Assembly: GCA_046153695.1 (NCBI GenBank)
Contig: JBJXEZ010000270.1
Span: 1 to 42,084 of the forward strand
From: M3007 sp046153695
GTDB lineage: Bacteria > Bacteroidota > Bacteroidia > Chitinophagales > Saprospiraceae
Direction: 5' to 3'
Length of the DNA: 42,084 nucleotides
Position 1 is the stretch's first letter; every line of letters begins with the position of its first letter. Below are positions 23,166 through 31,055 of the stretch, piece after piece. The notes beneath the pieces are model-generated. The model was not told the origin of the DNA, made no database searches, and saw nothing but the letters and a program-made list of their open reading frames with translations. A program made the position numbers and the translations under genes.

Positions 23166-24713
23166 TTACTGTTCCTTTGCAGGCATGCGCAACAACAGGG
23201 TGTTTTCCCCAAAATATTCCTTGAATGCCAGCGCAAACGTACCAGCATTAGAAAAACCGACTAATTCGGAGATGGTTTGTGGCGTGCCCGCGCGAATTTC
23301 CAATAGGGAGCGGGCTTTTTCTAACCGCATCTCACGGAGCAGTTGAGCAGGTTCTTTTCCGGTCAGAACGTGTAGTTTTTTGAAAAAATGCTGTTTGTGC
23401 AGTTGCATTTTCTTAGCCAGATGGTCGGCCATAAAATCGGGATCACTCAGGTTCTGCTCAATGGCATCCACCACTTTTGCCACGAACGGGTCGCCGACCG
23501 AGATACGGTTTTCGGAAAAATACAGGTGCAGGAAACGGGCGAAATCCTCGTGTTGCCGCAGGTGAGCATCCAGCAAAAGCGTAACGGATGCATCGAGCTC
23601 GTGGTCGAGTACGGGGCGGGCAAACCAAGCGTCGGCTCCGGCTCGCAGTGCATCCAGTTTGCCTTCATTGCCGGATCGTTCGGTGAGCAGGATAACCGGA
23701 ATATGGTTGGTACGTTCGGCGAGTTTGATTTGGCGCACCACGTCAATACCCGTTTGGCCGTTGAGTACTGCATCGCATACAATGAGGTCGGGCAGGTGGT
23801 TGGACGCGGCCAGCAGACCCTCACTCGACGCGAGAGCGGTTTCAACCTCAAATCGGTCGGCCAGCAGCGATTTCAGGTAGAGTACGATCTGCCGGTTCGG
23901 TTCGATGAGCAAGGCTGTCTTATTGGGGCGCCGTTCGCCCGTTCGGATGTAAGCGGCTTGCTCGTATGCAGCGACATCTTTGCCTGACACCGCTATTTCG
24001 GTGCTCGTCGGCTCAATATGTACTGCGGTGGAATACCGTTCCGAGCGCAGAAACTCCAGTTCCAGATCGCGTTTGGCCAGGAGTTTTTGCCAGTCGCGGT
24101 TGTTGCGGCGATTTAGCCAAACCAGTAGCACAAACAGCACGGCAACAAGCGCACCGATGGCAATCAAGATGTCGCGCTGTACTACCACTGCATCCGAGGC
24201 GGGCTGGGGCAGTTCGGCGGTGCGTGCTTGGGCAAGTGAATCGAGTCGTTGTTGAAGTACGGCCAGATCGGCCCGGCGTTCGCGTTCGGCCAAGGTGTCT
24301 CGCATGGCAGCTAGGCGTTGCAGGCAAACAAGCGCGTTTTCCGGACGGCCCCAGTCGGAGTAGCCCTCAGCCAGAGCAGCCAACAGTTCTACTTCGCCGC
24401 GGGTATCGGTGTGATTTTGGATGCTGACAAAAGCCTCATCGAGAAAAGCGCGAGCGCTTTTTTTGTCGCGATTTTTCCGATAAATGTTTAAAAACAAAGG
24501 AACTGCATCGGCAGGGTAGGGGAGGGAACTTGCCCGGAGGTAATCCCGAAGATTTTCAGCATCTACTTGAGCCTGTTCGTAGTTTCCGTCCTCGGTTAGT
24601 TCGCCAAGGAGAGCCAGCGCTTGCTCGAGAGAATCTGTACGCGTTTGTGCGGGCAGGAGGACAGTTCCTCCGGCGAGCAAGAGCAGCAGAGCAGTTTGAG
24701 CAAATTGGCGCAT
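23166..24713 (-). CDS. Membrane-bound TPR/REC/AraC regulator lacking a kinase domain
   Basis: The 515-residue protein has a signal peptide or first membrane segment (QTALLLLLAGGTVLLPAQ), a TPR-like helical region at about 25-170, a transmembrane helix at about 180-198 (LIAIGALVAVLFVLLVWL), a response-regulator receiver domain at about 263-380 and an AraC/XylS DNA-binding domain at about 410-510. The receiver keeps the phospho-acceptor Asp314 (LIVCDAVLNG) and the Thr in ILLTERS, but the conserved Lys is Arg (WFARPV). Hybrid two-component systems of Bacteroidota normally have a histidine kinase between the membrane helix and receiver; here only about 65 residues lie there. Start chosen at Met with a signal sequence; a longer version from 24800 is less likely. 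It may regulate the adjacent GH53 gene, by context only. Confidence 0.85.
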   Translation of the reverse strand: MRQFAQTALLLLLAGGTVLLPAQTRTDSLEQALALLGELTEDGNYEQAQVDAENLRDYLRASSLPYPADAVPLFLNIYRKNRDKKSARAFLDEAFVSIQNHTDTRGEVELLAALAEGYSDWGRPENALVCLQRLAAMRDTLAERERRADLAVLQQRLDSLAQARTAELPQPASDAVVVQRDILIAIGALVAVLFVLLVWLNRRNNRDWQKLLAKRDLELEFLRSERYSTAVHIEPTSTEIAVSGKDVAAYEQAAYIRTGERRPNKTALLIEPNRQIVLYLKSLLADRFEVETALASSEGLLAASNHLPDLIVCDAVLNGQTGIDVVRQIKLAERTNHIPVILLTERSGNEGKLDALRAGADAWFARPVLDHELDASVTLLLDAHLRQHEDFARFLHLYFSENRISVGDPFVAKVVDAIEQNLSDPDFMADHLAKKMQLHKQHFFKKLHVLTGKEPAQLLREMRLEKARSLLEIRAGTPQTISELVGFSNAGTFALAFKEYFGENTLLLRMPAKEQ

Positions 24714-24750
24714 CGCAAATCGGCGTTGGGCAATGGATGATTGTCGTTGG

Positions 24751-24758
24751 CAAAGGTA
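24751..24758 (-). promoter_or_regulatory. -7 box (TACCTTTG, minus strand) for the TPR/REC/AraC regulator
   Basis: The minus strand reads TACCTTTG here, 37 nt before the regulator's ATG at 24713. No -33 element was found at standard spacing. Confidence 0.45.
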
Positions 24759-24957
24759 ACACGGGTTGGGTAAAAACCGCGCGTTCCCGGCTATTGACAA
24801 AAACCGTACCGCGCTAACGGATCTGGCTCGTGGGGTGTTTCCTGATTAGAGTAGGCAACCGTACAAAAAAGGTCTAGCGGACTTGGTTTTTGTTATGTGG
24901 CCTGTGAACTCTCTTTCCTTAGTTTAGTTATGGTCGCTGCGGCTGTTGCAATCGTGT

Positions 24958-24965
24958 TACTTTTG
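24958..24965 (+). promoter_or_regulatory. -7 box (TACTTTTG) for the HscA/DnaK-type chaperone gene
   Basis: A perfect TAnnTTTG box 28 nt before the ATG at 24994. It starts a 14-nt word identical to the one at 14989. Confidence 0.55.
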
Positions 24966-24993
24966 CGGCCATCAAGCCCATCTATCGAAATTC

Positions 24994-26850
24994 ATGGCCA
25001 CCATTTCTATCAATTTAAGTGACGGCTCTTTCGTCCAAGAGGCCGAAGTGATCGTCGGCATTGACCTCGGTACAACCAACAGCCTAGTGGCCTACATCCA
25101 AAACGGACGACCGCATTGTGTACAGGATACTGGCGGCAAAAACGCCCTCATCCCATCCGTGGTGCATTTTTCCCAGGACGGATCCATCTTTGTCGGCGAT
25201 GAGGCCAAAGCCAAACTAATCACCGACCCCGCCAATACGATCTACTCCGTGAAACGCCTAATGGGCAAATCGTACAGGGACATAGCCGACCAGCAGGGTT
25301 TTTTCGGTTACAAAATAGTTGACGACGACACCGACTCCCTGGTTAAGATTCGTACCCAAAACCGCTATTTCACACCAGTCGAACTCAGCGCCGATATTTT
25401 GCGAGCGCTCAAGGTTCGTGTCGAGGGTGAATTAAACCAACCAGTTTCCAAGGCGGTTATCACCGTACCTGCATACTTCAATGACAACCAACGGCAAGCA
25501 ACCCGCGACGCAGGCAAATTGGCTGGGCTCAACGTGCTGCGCATCGTAAACGAACCCACTGCCGCTGCGCTGGCCTACGGCATAGGCCTCGACCCCGATC
25601 AGTCCGAAACCATCGCCGTGTACGACCTCGGTGGAGGCACTTTCGACATTTCTGTCCTGAAAATCCAACAAGGGATCTTCGAGGTATTGGCTACCAATGG
25701 GGATACGTTCCTCGGGGGCGACGACTTCGATCAGGCTGTTGCAGCATTGTTTTCAGACCAAATCCGTGTTGCCTCCGAAACGCTGGCAGAAAACAAATCC
25801 CTGGGGCAGGAGATACGTCTGGTAGCCGAGTCTGCCAAAAAAGCGCTTTCCACGGCGAACTATTTCGAAGGATTGGTAGCCGGGAAACCTGTACGAATCA
25901 CCCGTTCCGATTTTGATAAAGCCGTTGCACCGTTCGTACAGCGCACACTTGACTGCTGCGCCAACGCCCTGCGCGATGCAGGTATCGGGACGGAGAAAAT
26001 AGACAAAGTTGTATTGGTTGGGGGTAGCACACGGGTTCCCTTGGTGAAAAACAGCGTTGCCCGTTTTTTTGGAAAAAACCCCTTCGACGACCTCGACCCC
26101 GATGAGGTCGTGGCCCTCGGAGCCGCCATACAGGCCGATATTCTCGCAGGTAACCAAAAAAATTTGCTCCTGCTTGACGTGACCCCGCTCTCGCTCGGCA
26201 TCGAAACCGTAGGCGGCCTCATGGACACCATAGTCCCGCGCAACGCCAAGGTACCCAGTCGTGCAGGTCGCCAGTACACCACGAGCGTGGACGGTCAGAA
26301 AAACCTGAAAATTGCTGTTTTTCAGGGTGAGCGCGACTTGGTGCAGCACAACCGCAAACTGGGCGAATTTACTCTGACAGGCATACCACCCATGCCTGCG
26401 GGGCTGCCCAAAATTGACATCCAGTTCGTCATCAACGCCGACGGTATCCTCACCGTGCGGGCCAAGGAATTGCGATCCGGTGTGGAACAGGAGATAGACA
26501 TCCGACCTACCTACGGCATCAGTGAGGAAGACATGGCCCGAATGCTGCTCGACAGTATCTCAAATGCCCCGGAAGACATGCGCGTTCGTGGCTTGCTCGA
26601 GGCCCGAAATGAAGCCAATAGCTTGTTGCTTGCGGGCGATAAGTTTCTCCGACAAAACGAAGACTTATTTTCTGAAATCGAAAAAGCAACCACAAAGGAA
26701 CTTTTGAACGCCTTGAAAATCGCAGCCGAAACCGAGGACAAAGACCTGATCCACCGCGCTATCGAAGAATTAAACGTTTACACCGGACCACTCGCGCACC
26801 GGGCGATGGACGAGACGATACGGGGAGCCATGCAGGGGAAAAAGGTTTGA
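24994..26850 (+). CDS. hscA: Hsp70-family chaperone, HscA-like
   Basis: The 618-residue protein is a complete Hsp70. The phosphate-binding motifs VGIDLGTTNSLVAY and VYDLGGGTFDISVL, the connecting VNEPTAAALAYG, and VGGSTRVPLV of the nucleotide domain are all present, as is the linker/substrate-domain start LLLLDVTPLSLGIETVGG. The N-terminal extension (MATISINLSDGSF) and short C-terminal lid, ending without the acidic EEVD/DDK-type DnaK tail, resemble the HscA-type Fe-S assembly chaperone found in Bacteroidota, hence the symbol; a DnaK paralogue is the alternative. hscB and iscU are not adjacent. Confidence 0.8.
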   Translation: MATISINLSDGSFVQEAEVIVGIDLGTTNSLVAYIQNGRPHCVQDTGGKNALIPSVVHFSQDGSIFVGDEAKAKLITDPANTIYSVKRLMGKSYRDIADQQGFFGYKIVDDDTDSLVKIRTQNRYFTPVELSADILRALKVRVEGELNQPVSKAVITVPAYFNDNQRQATRDAGKLAGLNVLRIVNEPTAAALAYGIGLDPDQSETIAVYDLGGGTFDISVLKIQQGIFEVLATNGDTFLGGDDFDQAVAALFSDQIRVASETLAENKSLGQEIRLVAESAKKALSTANYFEGLVAGKPVRITRSDFDKAVAPFVQRTLDCCANALRDAGIGTEKIDKVVLVGGSTRVPLVKNSVARFFGKNPFDDLDPDEVVALGAAIQADILAGNQKNLLLLDVTPLSLGIETVGGLMDTIVPRNAKVPSRAGRQYTTSVDGQKNLKIAVFQGERDLVQHNRKLGEFTLTGIPPMPAGLPKIDIQFVINADGILTVRAKELRSGVEQEIDIRPTYGISEEDMARMLLDSISNAPEDMRVRGLLEARNEANSLLLAGDKFLRQNEDLFSEIEKATTKELLNALKIAAETEDKDLIHRAIEELNVYTGPLAHRAMDETIRGAMQGKKV

Positions 26851-26919
26851 TAGGGTCAGAACGGCAAAAGGGCTGTCGATCTATTTTTCAAAAAAAAGTC
26901 ATCGAACACTGCTTAAATT

Positions 26920-27330
26920 ATGTCACACAAAACACTCCTTCTCGCCATCAGCACGGTGCTGTTTGTAGCCTGTCACACCGTTCAAAAAGCCCAACAGGCG
27001 CCGCCACCTGGCTTTGTTTCCTGGGATAAAAAACTGGTAGAGATGGGCACCGTGAAGCGCGGTGAAAAACGCAGTATGGCCTACGAGTTCACAAACACCT
27101 CCGGGGAAAACATCCAAATAGACATTGTGGATGCCTGTGCATGCACCAAGGTGGATTTTCCGCGTGGCGTGATCGAGCCGGGAAAAAAAGGCCGTCTGGA
27201 TGCGATTTTTGACAGCACAGAAAAGGAAAAAGCCGAAACGATCGCAATTACCATCATTTTCAAAAACACCCATGCGAACGGGGTGCCAAGGATTGAGGTG
27301 GTGGAATACAAGTTCGACATTACGCCCTGA
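26920..27330 (+). CDS. DUF1573 lipoprotein
   Basis: The 136-residue protein has a lipoprotein signal (ISTVLFVAC) and a single DUF1573 domain, an Ig-like ASPM/SPD-2/Hydin-type fold. The family pattern is visible: F-x-x-G-T-V-x-x-G, FTNTSGENIQI, the Cys-Xaa-Cys-Thr motif (DACACTKVDFP) and the IEPGKKGRL turn. Its role is unknown; such domains are common in periplasmic Bacteroidota proteins. It follows hscA by 69 bp and may share its transcript; TATTTTTC at 26882-26889 differs from a -7 box in the last base only. Confidence 0.88.
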   Translation: MSHKTLLLAISTVLFVACHTVQKAQQAPPPGFVSWDKKLVEMGTVKRGEKRSMAYEFTNTSGENIQIDIVDACACTKVDFPRGVIEPGKKGRLDAIFDSTEKEKAETIAITIIFKNTHANGVPRIEVVEYKFDITP

Positions 27331-27340
27331 CGGACAACCT

Positions 27341-27937
27341 TCAACTTTTACTCTCGCGATTTTTTAACTCGTCCCGAATTTTGGCCGCAGTCTCGTAATC
27401 CTCGGCATCGAGCACATCTTGCAAGCGGCGCTGGAGGGCATCTATGGAGTAGGTTCCCAACGCACTGAGGTCAACGACCGTTGCAGTGGATTTGGGAGAA
27501 CCGCTGCGTTTGTTTTCCTCTTCCTGATCGTCGAGTATAACGCCGGCGGCCTCAAGGATGAAATCGTACGTAAAAATAGGACAGTCAAATCGCACAGCCA
27601 TAGCAATGGCATCCGAGGTACGGGTGTCAATTTCGAATACTTCGCCATTTTTTACGCACACTAAGCGGGCGTAAAAAATGCCGTCCAACAGGTTATTGAT
27701 GACAACCTCACGCAATTCAATATTAAACGTGTCCAATGTATTCTTGAAAAGGTCGTGCGTGAGCGGCCGGTTTGGCACCATGCGCTCCATGGCCACGGCA
27801 ATGGCCTGTGCCTCAAAACTGCCGATGACGATGGGCAGCCGGCGCTGACCGCGCCGTTCGCCAAGCACAACGGCGTAATTGTGTGACTGCGTCACACTGT
27901 GGGAAAGGGCCACGATATCCAGTTCGATTCGTTTCAT
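27341..27937 (-). CDS. DUF151 (bifunctional nuclease-like) protein with UVR domain
   Basis: Residues about 1-140 match the DUF151 bifunctional nuclease family (LPIVIGSFEAQAIAVAME, RPLTHDLF, RTSDAIAMAVRFDCPIF). A linker leads to a C-terminal UVR motif at about 165-195 (LQRRLQDVLDAEDYETAAKIRDEL), the short helical hairpin seen in UvrB/UvrC and McsA. DUF151 proteins have reported nuclease activity in plants and structural homologues in Thermotoga; the bacterial role is unclear. The ATG at 27937 (MKRIELDIVALS) matches family N-termini, so the 19 upstream residues are excluded. It is convergent with the DUF1573 gene. Confidence 0.9.
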   Translation of the reverse strand: MKRIELDIVALSHSVTQSHNYAVVLGERRGQRRLPIVIGSFEAQAIAVAMERMVPNRPLTHDLFKNTLDTFNIELREVVINNLLDGIFYARLVCVKNGEVFEIDTRTSDAIAMAVRFDCPIFTYDFILEAAGVILDDQEEENKRSGSPKSTATVVDLSALGTYSIDALQRRLQDVLDAEDYETAAKIRDELKNRESKS

Positions 27938-27991
27938 TACCGGGTGAAGGTTTCTGGTTGGAGGGTTGAAGAGGTTGGTAGGTTTGTGTTG

Positions 27992-27999
27992 CAAAAATA
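27992..27999 (-). promoter_or_regulatory. -7 box (TATTTTTG, minus strand) for the DUF151 gene
   Basis: The minus strand reads TATTTTTG, leaving a leader of about 54 nt before the ATG at 27937. The box lies in the gap after etfA, so DUF151 probably has its own promoter. Confidence 0.5.
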
Positions 28000-28030
28000 T
28001 CGCACATCATTCATCTGGCATCATTCCCAA

Positions 28031-28996
28031 CTAATTGGTCGCCTTGAATTTTTTTATCGCGGCGGTAAGTCGCGGTACAATGTCGAACAGATCACCTACA
28101 ACGCCATAGTCAGCGGCTTTGAAAAAGGGTGCTTCGGGGTCTTTGTTGATTACCACAATCACCTTGGAGTTGTTCACGCCTGCCAGGTGTTGGATTGCCC
28201 CGCTGATGCCGATAGCGATGTACAGATTGGGCCGGATAGCAATGCCCGTTTGACCGACGTGCTCGTGGTGGGGGCGCCAGTGGCTGTCCGCCACGGGTCG
28301 AGAACAGGCGGTGGTGGCATCCAGCGTTTCAGCCAGTTCCTCCACGATACCCCAGTTGGCCGGGTCTTTCATGCCGCGTCCGGCGGACACGACCACATCG
28401 GCTTCCGGCAATGGCACCTTGCCCTCCACGGTTTTTACGGTTTTCACCCGGATTCGGCTTGCCGGAACGGCAACGCTTACGGCCTCCACAGTTGCGGCTG
28501 CGCCCGTAACCTCAGGTTTCACGGCGTTACCCATGAGAGACAGGACTTTAACGGGGCTGGTGATAGCATATTCGGCGATTGCTTTACCGGAAAAAACAGA
28601 CCGTTTGGCCACAAAATCGCTACCGCGTAACTCCGGCAGAGCGTTCACACCCGAAACAAGGCCGGCATTCAAGCGGACCGAGAGGCGCCCGGCTATGGAT
28701 TTTCCAGTGCTGGAATGGCTGAGTATCACGACTGTTGCACCGTTTTGTTTGGAAACTTCTGCTAAAACAATCGTGGCGGCCTGGCTGTCAAGGTTGTTCA
28801 AACCGGCATCGGCTACATGCAATACCCGCGAAGCGCCGTAGCGCCCAAGTTCGGCTGCGTTGCTAACATTGGTGCCTAAAACAACGGCTACACAAGGTAA
28901 ACCGAGTGAATCTGCCAGTTTCTTCCCGAACGTCACTGCCTCGAAACCAGATTTTTTAAACTGCCCGAGCGGGCTTTCGGCATATACTAAAACCAT
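28031..28996 (-). CDS. etfA: Electron transfer flavoprotein subunit alpha
   Basis: The 321-residue protein is EtfA. Its C-terminal FAD domain is clear: VSAGRGMKDPANWGIVEELA, CSRPVADSHWRPHHEHVGQTG, LYIAIGISGAIQHLAG and VIVVINKDPEAPFFKAADYGVVGDLF. Together with EtfB it forms the heterodimer that passes electrons from acyl-CoA and other dehydrogenases to the quinone pool via ETF:quinone oxidoreductase. The start at 28996 (MVLVYAES) matches other EtfA proteins. etfB precedes it by 55 bp on the same strand. Confidence 0.96.
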   Translation of the reverse strand: MVLVYAESPLGQFKKSGFEAVTFGKKLADSLGLPCVAVVLGTNVSNAAELGRYGASRVLHVADAGLNNLDSQAATIVLAEVSKQNGATVVILSHSSTGKSIAGRLSVRLNAGLVSGVNALPELRGSDFVAKRSVFSGKAIAEYAITSPVKVLSLMGNAVKPEVTGAAATVEAVSVAVPASRIRVKTVKTVEGKVPLPEADVVVSAGRGMKDPANWGIVEELAETLDATTACSRPVADSHWRPHHEHVGQTGIAIRPNLYIAIGISGAIQHLAGVNNSKVIVVINKDPEAPFFKAADYGVVGDLFDIVPRLTAAIKKFKATN

Positions 28997-29051
28997 ATTG
29001 GTAATGCTAAATGTTGAATGATGAACTAATGAGACTATTGGGCGCTCGCTC

Positions 29052-29792
29052 TTAAAGCACTTTGGCTTCTTCGTGAAGGAGTCGGACGAGCTCGTCCATG
29101 TTTTCAGGATCAATCAATTTTACTCCGGCCTTTTCGGGTGGCATGATGAACCGTACGATTTTGACCGGTTCGTCCACGGATACCGGTGCCACGACATGCA
29201 GTGGTTTGGTGCGAGCCGACATGATGCCCCGCATATTCGGGATGCGTTGTTCAGCCATGCCTTTGGCAGCACTGACGACAAGAGGTAAATCAGCCTCCGA
29301 CACTTCCACACCTCCTTCGATGTCGCGTTCGATTGTGGCGGTGCTTCCGTTGAGGTCTAACTTGCTGGCCAGGGATACAAACGGCATGTCGAGGTGCTCG
29401 GCAAGCATAGCGCCGACTTCGGCACCATTGTAATCAATCGTTTCCTTGCCGAAAAAAATCAGGTCGAAGTTCTCGGATTTGGCGTACTCGGCGATCTGTC
29501 TGGCTGTATAGGCCGCGCTTTTGGGATCGGCATCAATGCGCACAGCCTCGTCAGCGCCGATGGCCAGGGCCTTGCGAATGGTAGTTTCATTGGCTGCCGG
29601 GCCGACATTGAGGGCGACGACAGTGCCACCTAGTGTCTCGCGAAGTTCACATGCCCGGACGAGGGCGTACCACTCGTCGTAGGGGTTCATGATGTAGGTT
29701 ACGCCTGCGCCGTTATACTCCGTGGCATCGGCGTTGAACGACACTTTAGCGGTCGTATCGGGGGTTTGACTTATGCAAACGAGAAATTTCAT
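29052..29792 (-). CDS. etfB: Electron transfer flavoprotein subunit beta
   Basis: The 246-residue protein starts MKFLVCISQTPDTTAKV and shows the EtfB pattern: YIMNPYDEWYALVRACELRE, the AMP-binding region ALAIGADEAVRID, DLIFFGKETIDYNGAEVGAMLAEHL and the basic recognition loop around RIPNMRGIMSARTKPL. It forms a heterodimer with EtfA, whose gene follows directly. An in-frame extension to 29858 would span the promoter box and was rejected. Confidence 0.96.
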   Translation of the reverse strand: MKFLVCISQTPDTTAKVSFNADATEYNGAGVTYIMNPYDEWYALVRACELRETLGGTVVALNVGPAANETTIRKALAIGADEAVRIDADPKSAAYTARQIAEYAKSENFDLIFFGKETIDYNGAEVGAMLAEHLDMPFVSLASKLDLNGSTATIERDIEGGVEVSEADLPLVVSAAKGMAEQRIPNMRGIMSARTKPLHVVAPVSVDEPVKIVRFIMPPEKAGVKLIDPENMDELVRLLHEEAKVL

Positions 29793-29846
29793 AAAAAAAC
29801 TAAGGTCTGTTTTGGTCTTTCCGCACCTTTGCCGCGAAAAGCGGCG

Positions 29847-29854
29847 CAAAAGTA
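29847..29854 (-). promoter_or_regulatory. -7 box (TACTTTTG, minus strand) for etfBA
   Basis: The minus strand reads TACTTTTGCGCCGC, close to the extended boxes at 14989 and 24958. The leader to the etfB ATG is about 54 nt and contains a small GC-rich hairpin (CGCTTTTCGCGG region). Confidence 0.5.
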
Positions 29855-29941
29855 GCAATCCAAACTGAGTTGTGAGCAGGTTTGACAGTGAACATTGTCG
29901 GGCCGTTTCAACAAAGCAACCTGCTTTTCGTTCAAGTGCCT

Positions 29942-30268
29942 ATGTCTCAACGTTTGCACCTTCTGCAACAAATCCTGGAAAAGTCTCCGCAAGACGCATT
30001 TGCGCTTTTTGCCGTAGCAAAAGAACACGAAAAAGCGGGCGACCTGGAGCAGGCTCTCGCGTTTTATCTGCGACTGCAAACCGCTGATCCCGGCTATGTA
30101 GGGCTGTACTACCATTTGGGAAAACTGTACGAAAAACTCGGACGGCCCGCTGAAGCCATTCAGACCTACCGTATCGGAATCAATGTAGCTCGTACTGCTG
30201 GTGACAACCACGCCTGGAGCGAACTAAACGGTGCCCGAATGGAAATCGACGATGATGATGAATTTTGA
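29942..30268 (+). CDS. Small TPR protein
   Basis: The 108-residue protein consists of about two to three tetratricopeptide repeats (ALFAVAKEHEKAGDLEQALAFYLRL, GLYYHLGKLYEKLGRPAEAIQTY) and ends in an acidic tail (MEIDDDDEF). No signal peptide is visible, so it is likely a cytoplasmic scaffold. Its stop codon overlaps the start of the DUF4292 gene, so it opens a four-gene envelope operon. The ATG at 29942 was chosen because upstream in-frame codons would encode residues unlike a TPR protein. Confidence 0.85.
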   Translation: MSQRLHLLQQILEKSPQDAFALFAVAKEHEKAGDLEQALAFYLRLQTADPGYVGLYYHLGKLYEKLGRPAEAIQTYRIGINVARTAGDNHAWSELNGARMEIDDDDEF

Positions 30269-31055
30269 CCTAAGGAATATATTCTGGCTGATCGCTGCCT
30301 TTTTTTTACTGGTCTCTGCCCGACAAACTTCGTGCAACCGCCGGGCCTCCGACGATGCAATTACACCTGCCACAGCCCCGCGTTCGGTTGATTTTTTGAA
30401 AAAACAACTGAGCAAAAACGCGCCAGACGGCATAACTACAATTTCTGCGCACGCCCGCATTTATGCTGAAGGCAATGGTACATCCGTAGAAGCGGGGGCC
30501 AACCTGATCTGGATCCGCGACAGTGTGCTGTGGTTGAACATCAAAAAATTCGGTATCGAGGCTGCCCGTGCGCGGATTACCCCTGATTCGGTGATTGTGC
30601 TGAACCGGTTGGAAAAAACCGTCGAGGCTCGCGACATGGAACACCTCCAGCGCGAGTACAGCCTGCCAGACGGATTTGCGCTTGTACAGAACCTGCTGCT
30701 GGGGGCTGCGTGGTTTGCACCCGATATGCCCTTGCAGGCCGACATCAAGGACAGTTTGCACCGGCTGGCTGGTGCCAATGGGCAGTTTTCCGCAGATTAC
30801 CGGATTGAAGAGGGCTTATTCCTGCTGCGACAGGCCGTTTTTTTGCATCAGCAGGACGCTAGCGTACTGACCCTACAGTTTGGGCAGTTCAAAAAATTGC
30901 CTGGCGCTGGCATGTTTCCGTACATTCGCCGCGTCGAGGCCTATAGCCCGGAATCTGGCGAACTGCGCATCGAAATCGAGTTCACTGATATAGAAATCAA
31001 CGTTCCGAAACCGTACCGTTTTGAAATCCCCGAACACTACCGGCGCCTGGAGTAG
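30252..31055 (+). CDS. DUF4292 envelope protein
   Basis: The 267-residue protein has an N-terminal hydrophobic segment (FWLIAAFFLLVSA) followed by a Cys, consistent with export and perhaps lipidation. The DUF4292 pattern, related to LolA/LolB-type folds, is seen in DSVLWLNIKKFGIEAARARITPDSVIVLNR and in the terminal IEIEFTDIEINVP.YRFEIPEHY. Its role in Bacteroidota is unknown; a lipoprotein-handling role is suggested by fold only. Three consecutive ATGs (30252, 30255, 30258) overlap the end of the TPR gene, so translation is probably coupled. The end overlaps the next gene by about 35 nt if that uses its first start. Confidence 0.88.
   Translation: MMMNFDLRNIFWLIAAFFLLVSARQTSCNRRASDDAITPATAPRSVDFLKKQLSKNAPDGITTISAHARIYAEGNGTSVEAGANLIWIRDSVLWLNIKKFGIEAARARITPDSVIVLNRLEKTVEARDMEHLQREYSLPDGFALVQNLLLGAAWFAPDMPLQADIKDSLHRLAGANGQFSADYRIEEGLFLLRQAVFLHQQDASVLTLQFGQFKKLPGAGMFPYIRRVEAYSPESGELRIEIEFTDIEINVPKPYRFEIPEHYRRLE

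Noticed and set aside
20463..24713. Polysaccharide utilisation locus around the GH53 gene
   Set aside because: No SusC/SusD pair and no other carbohydrate enzyme apart from glycerol kinase.
25753..26349. Minus-strand ORF opposite the HscA-like gene
   Set aside because: Antisense shadow of a strongly conserved Hsp70.
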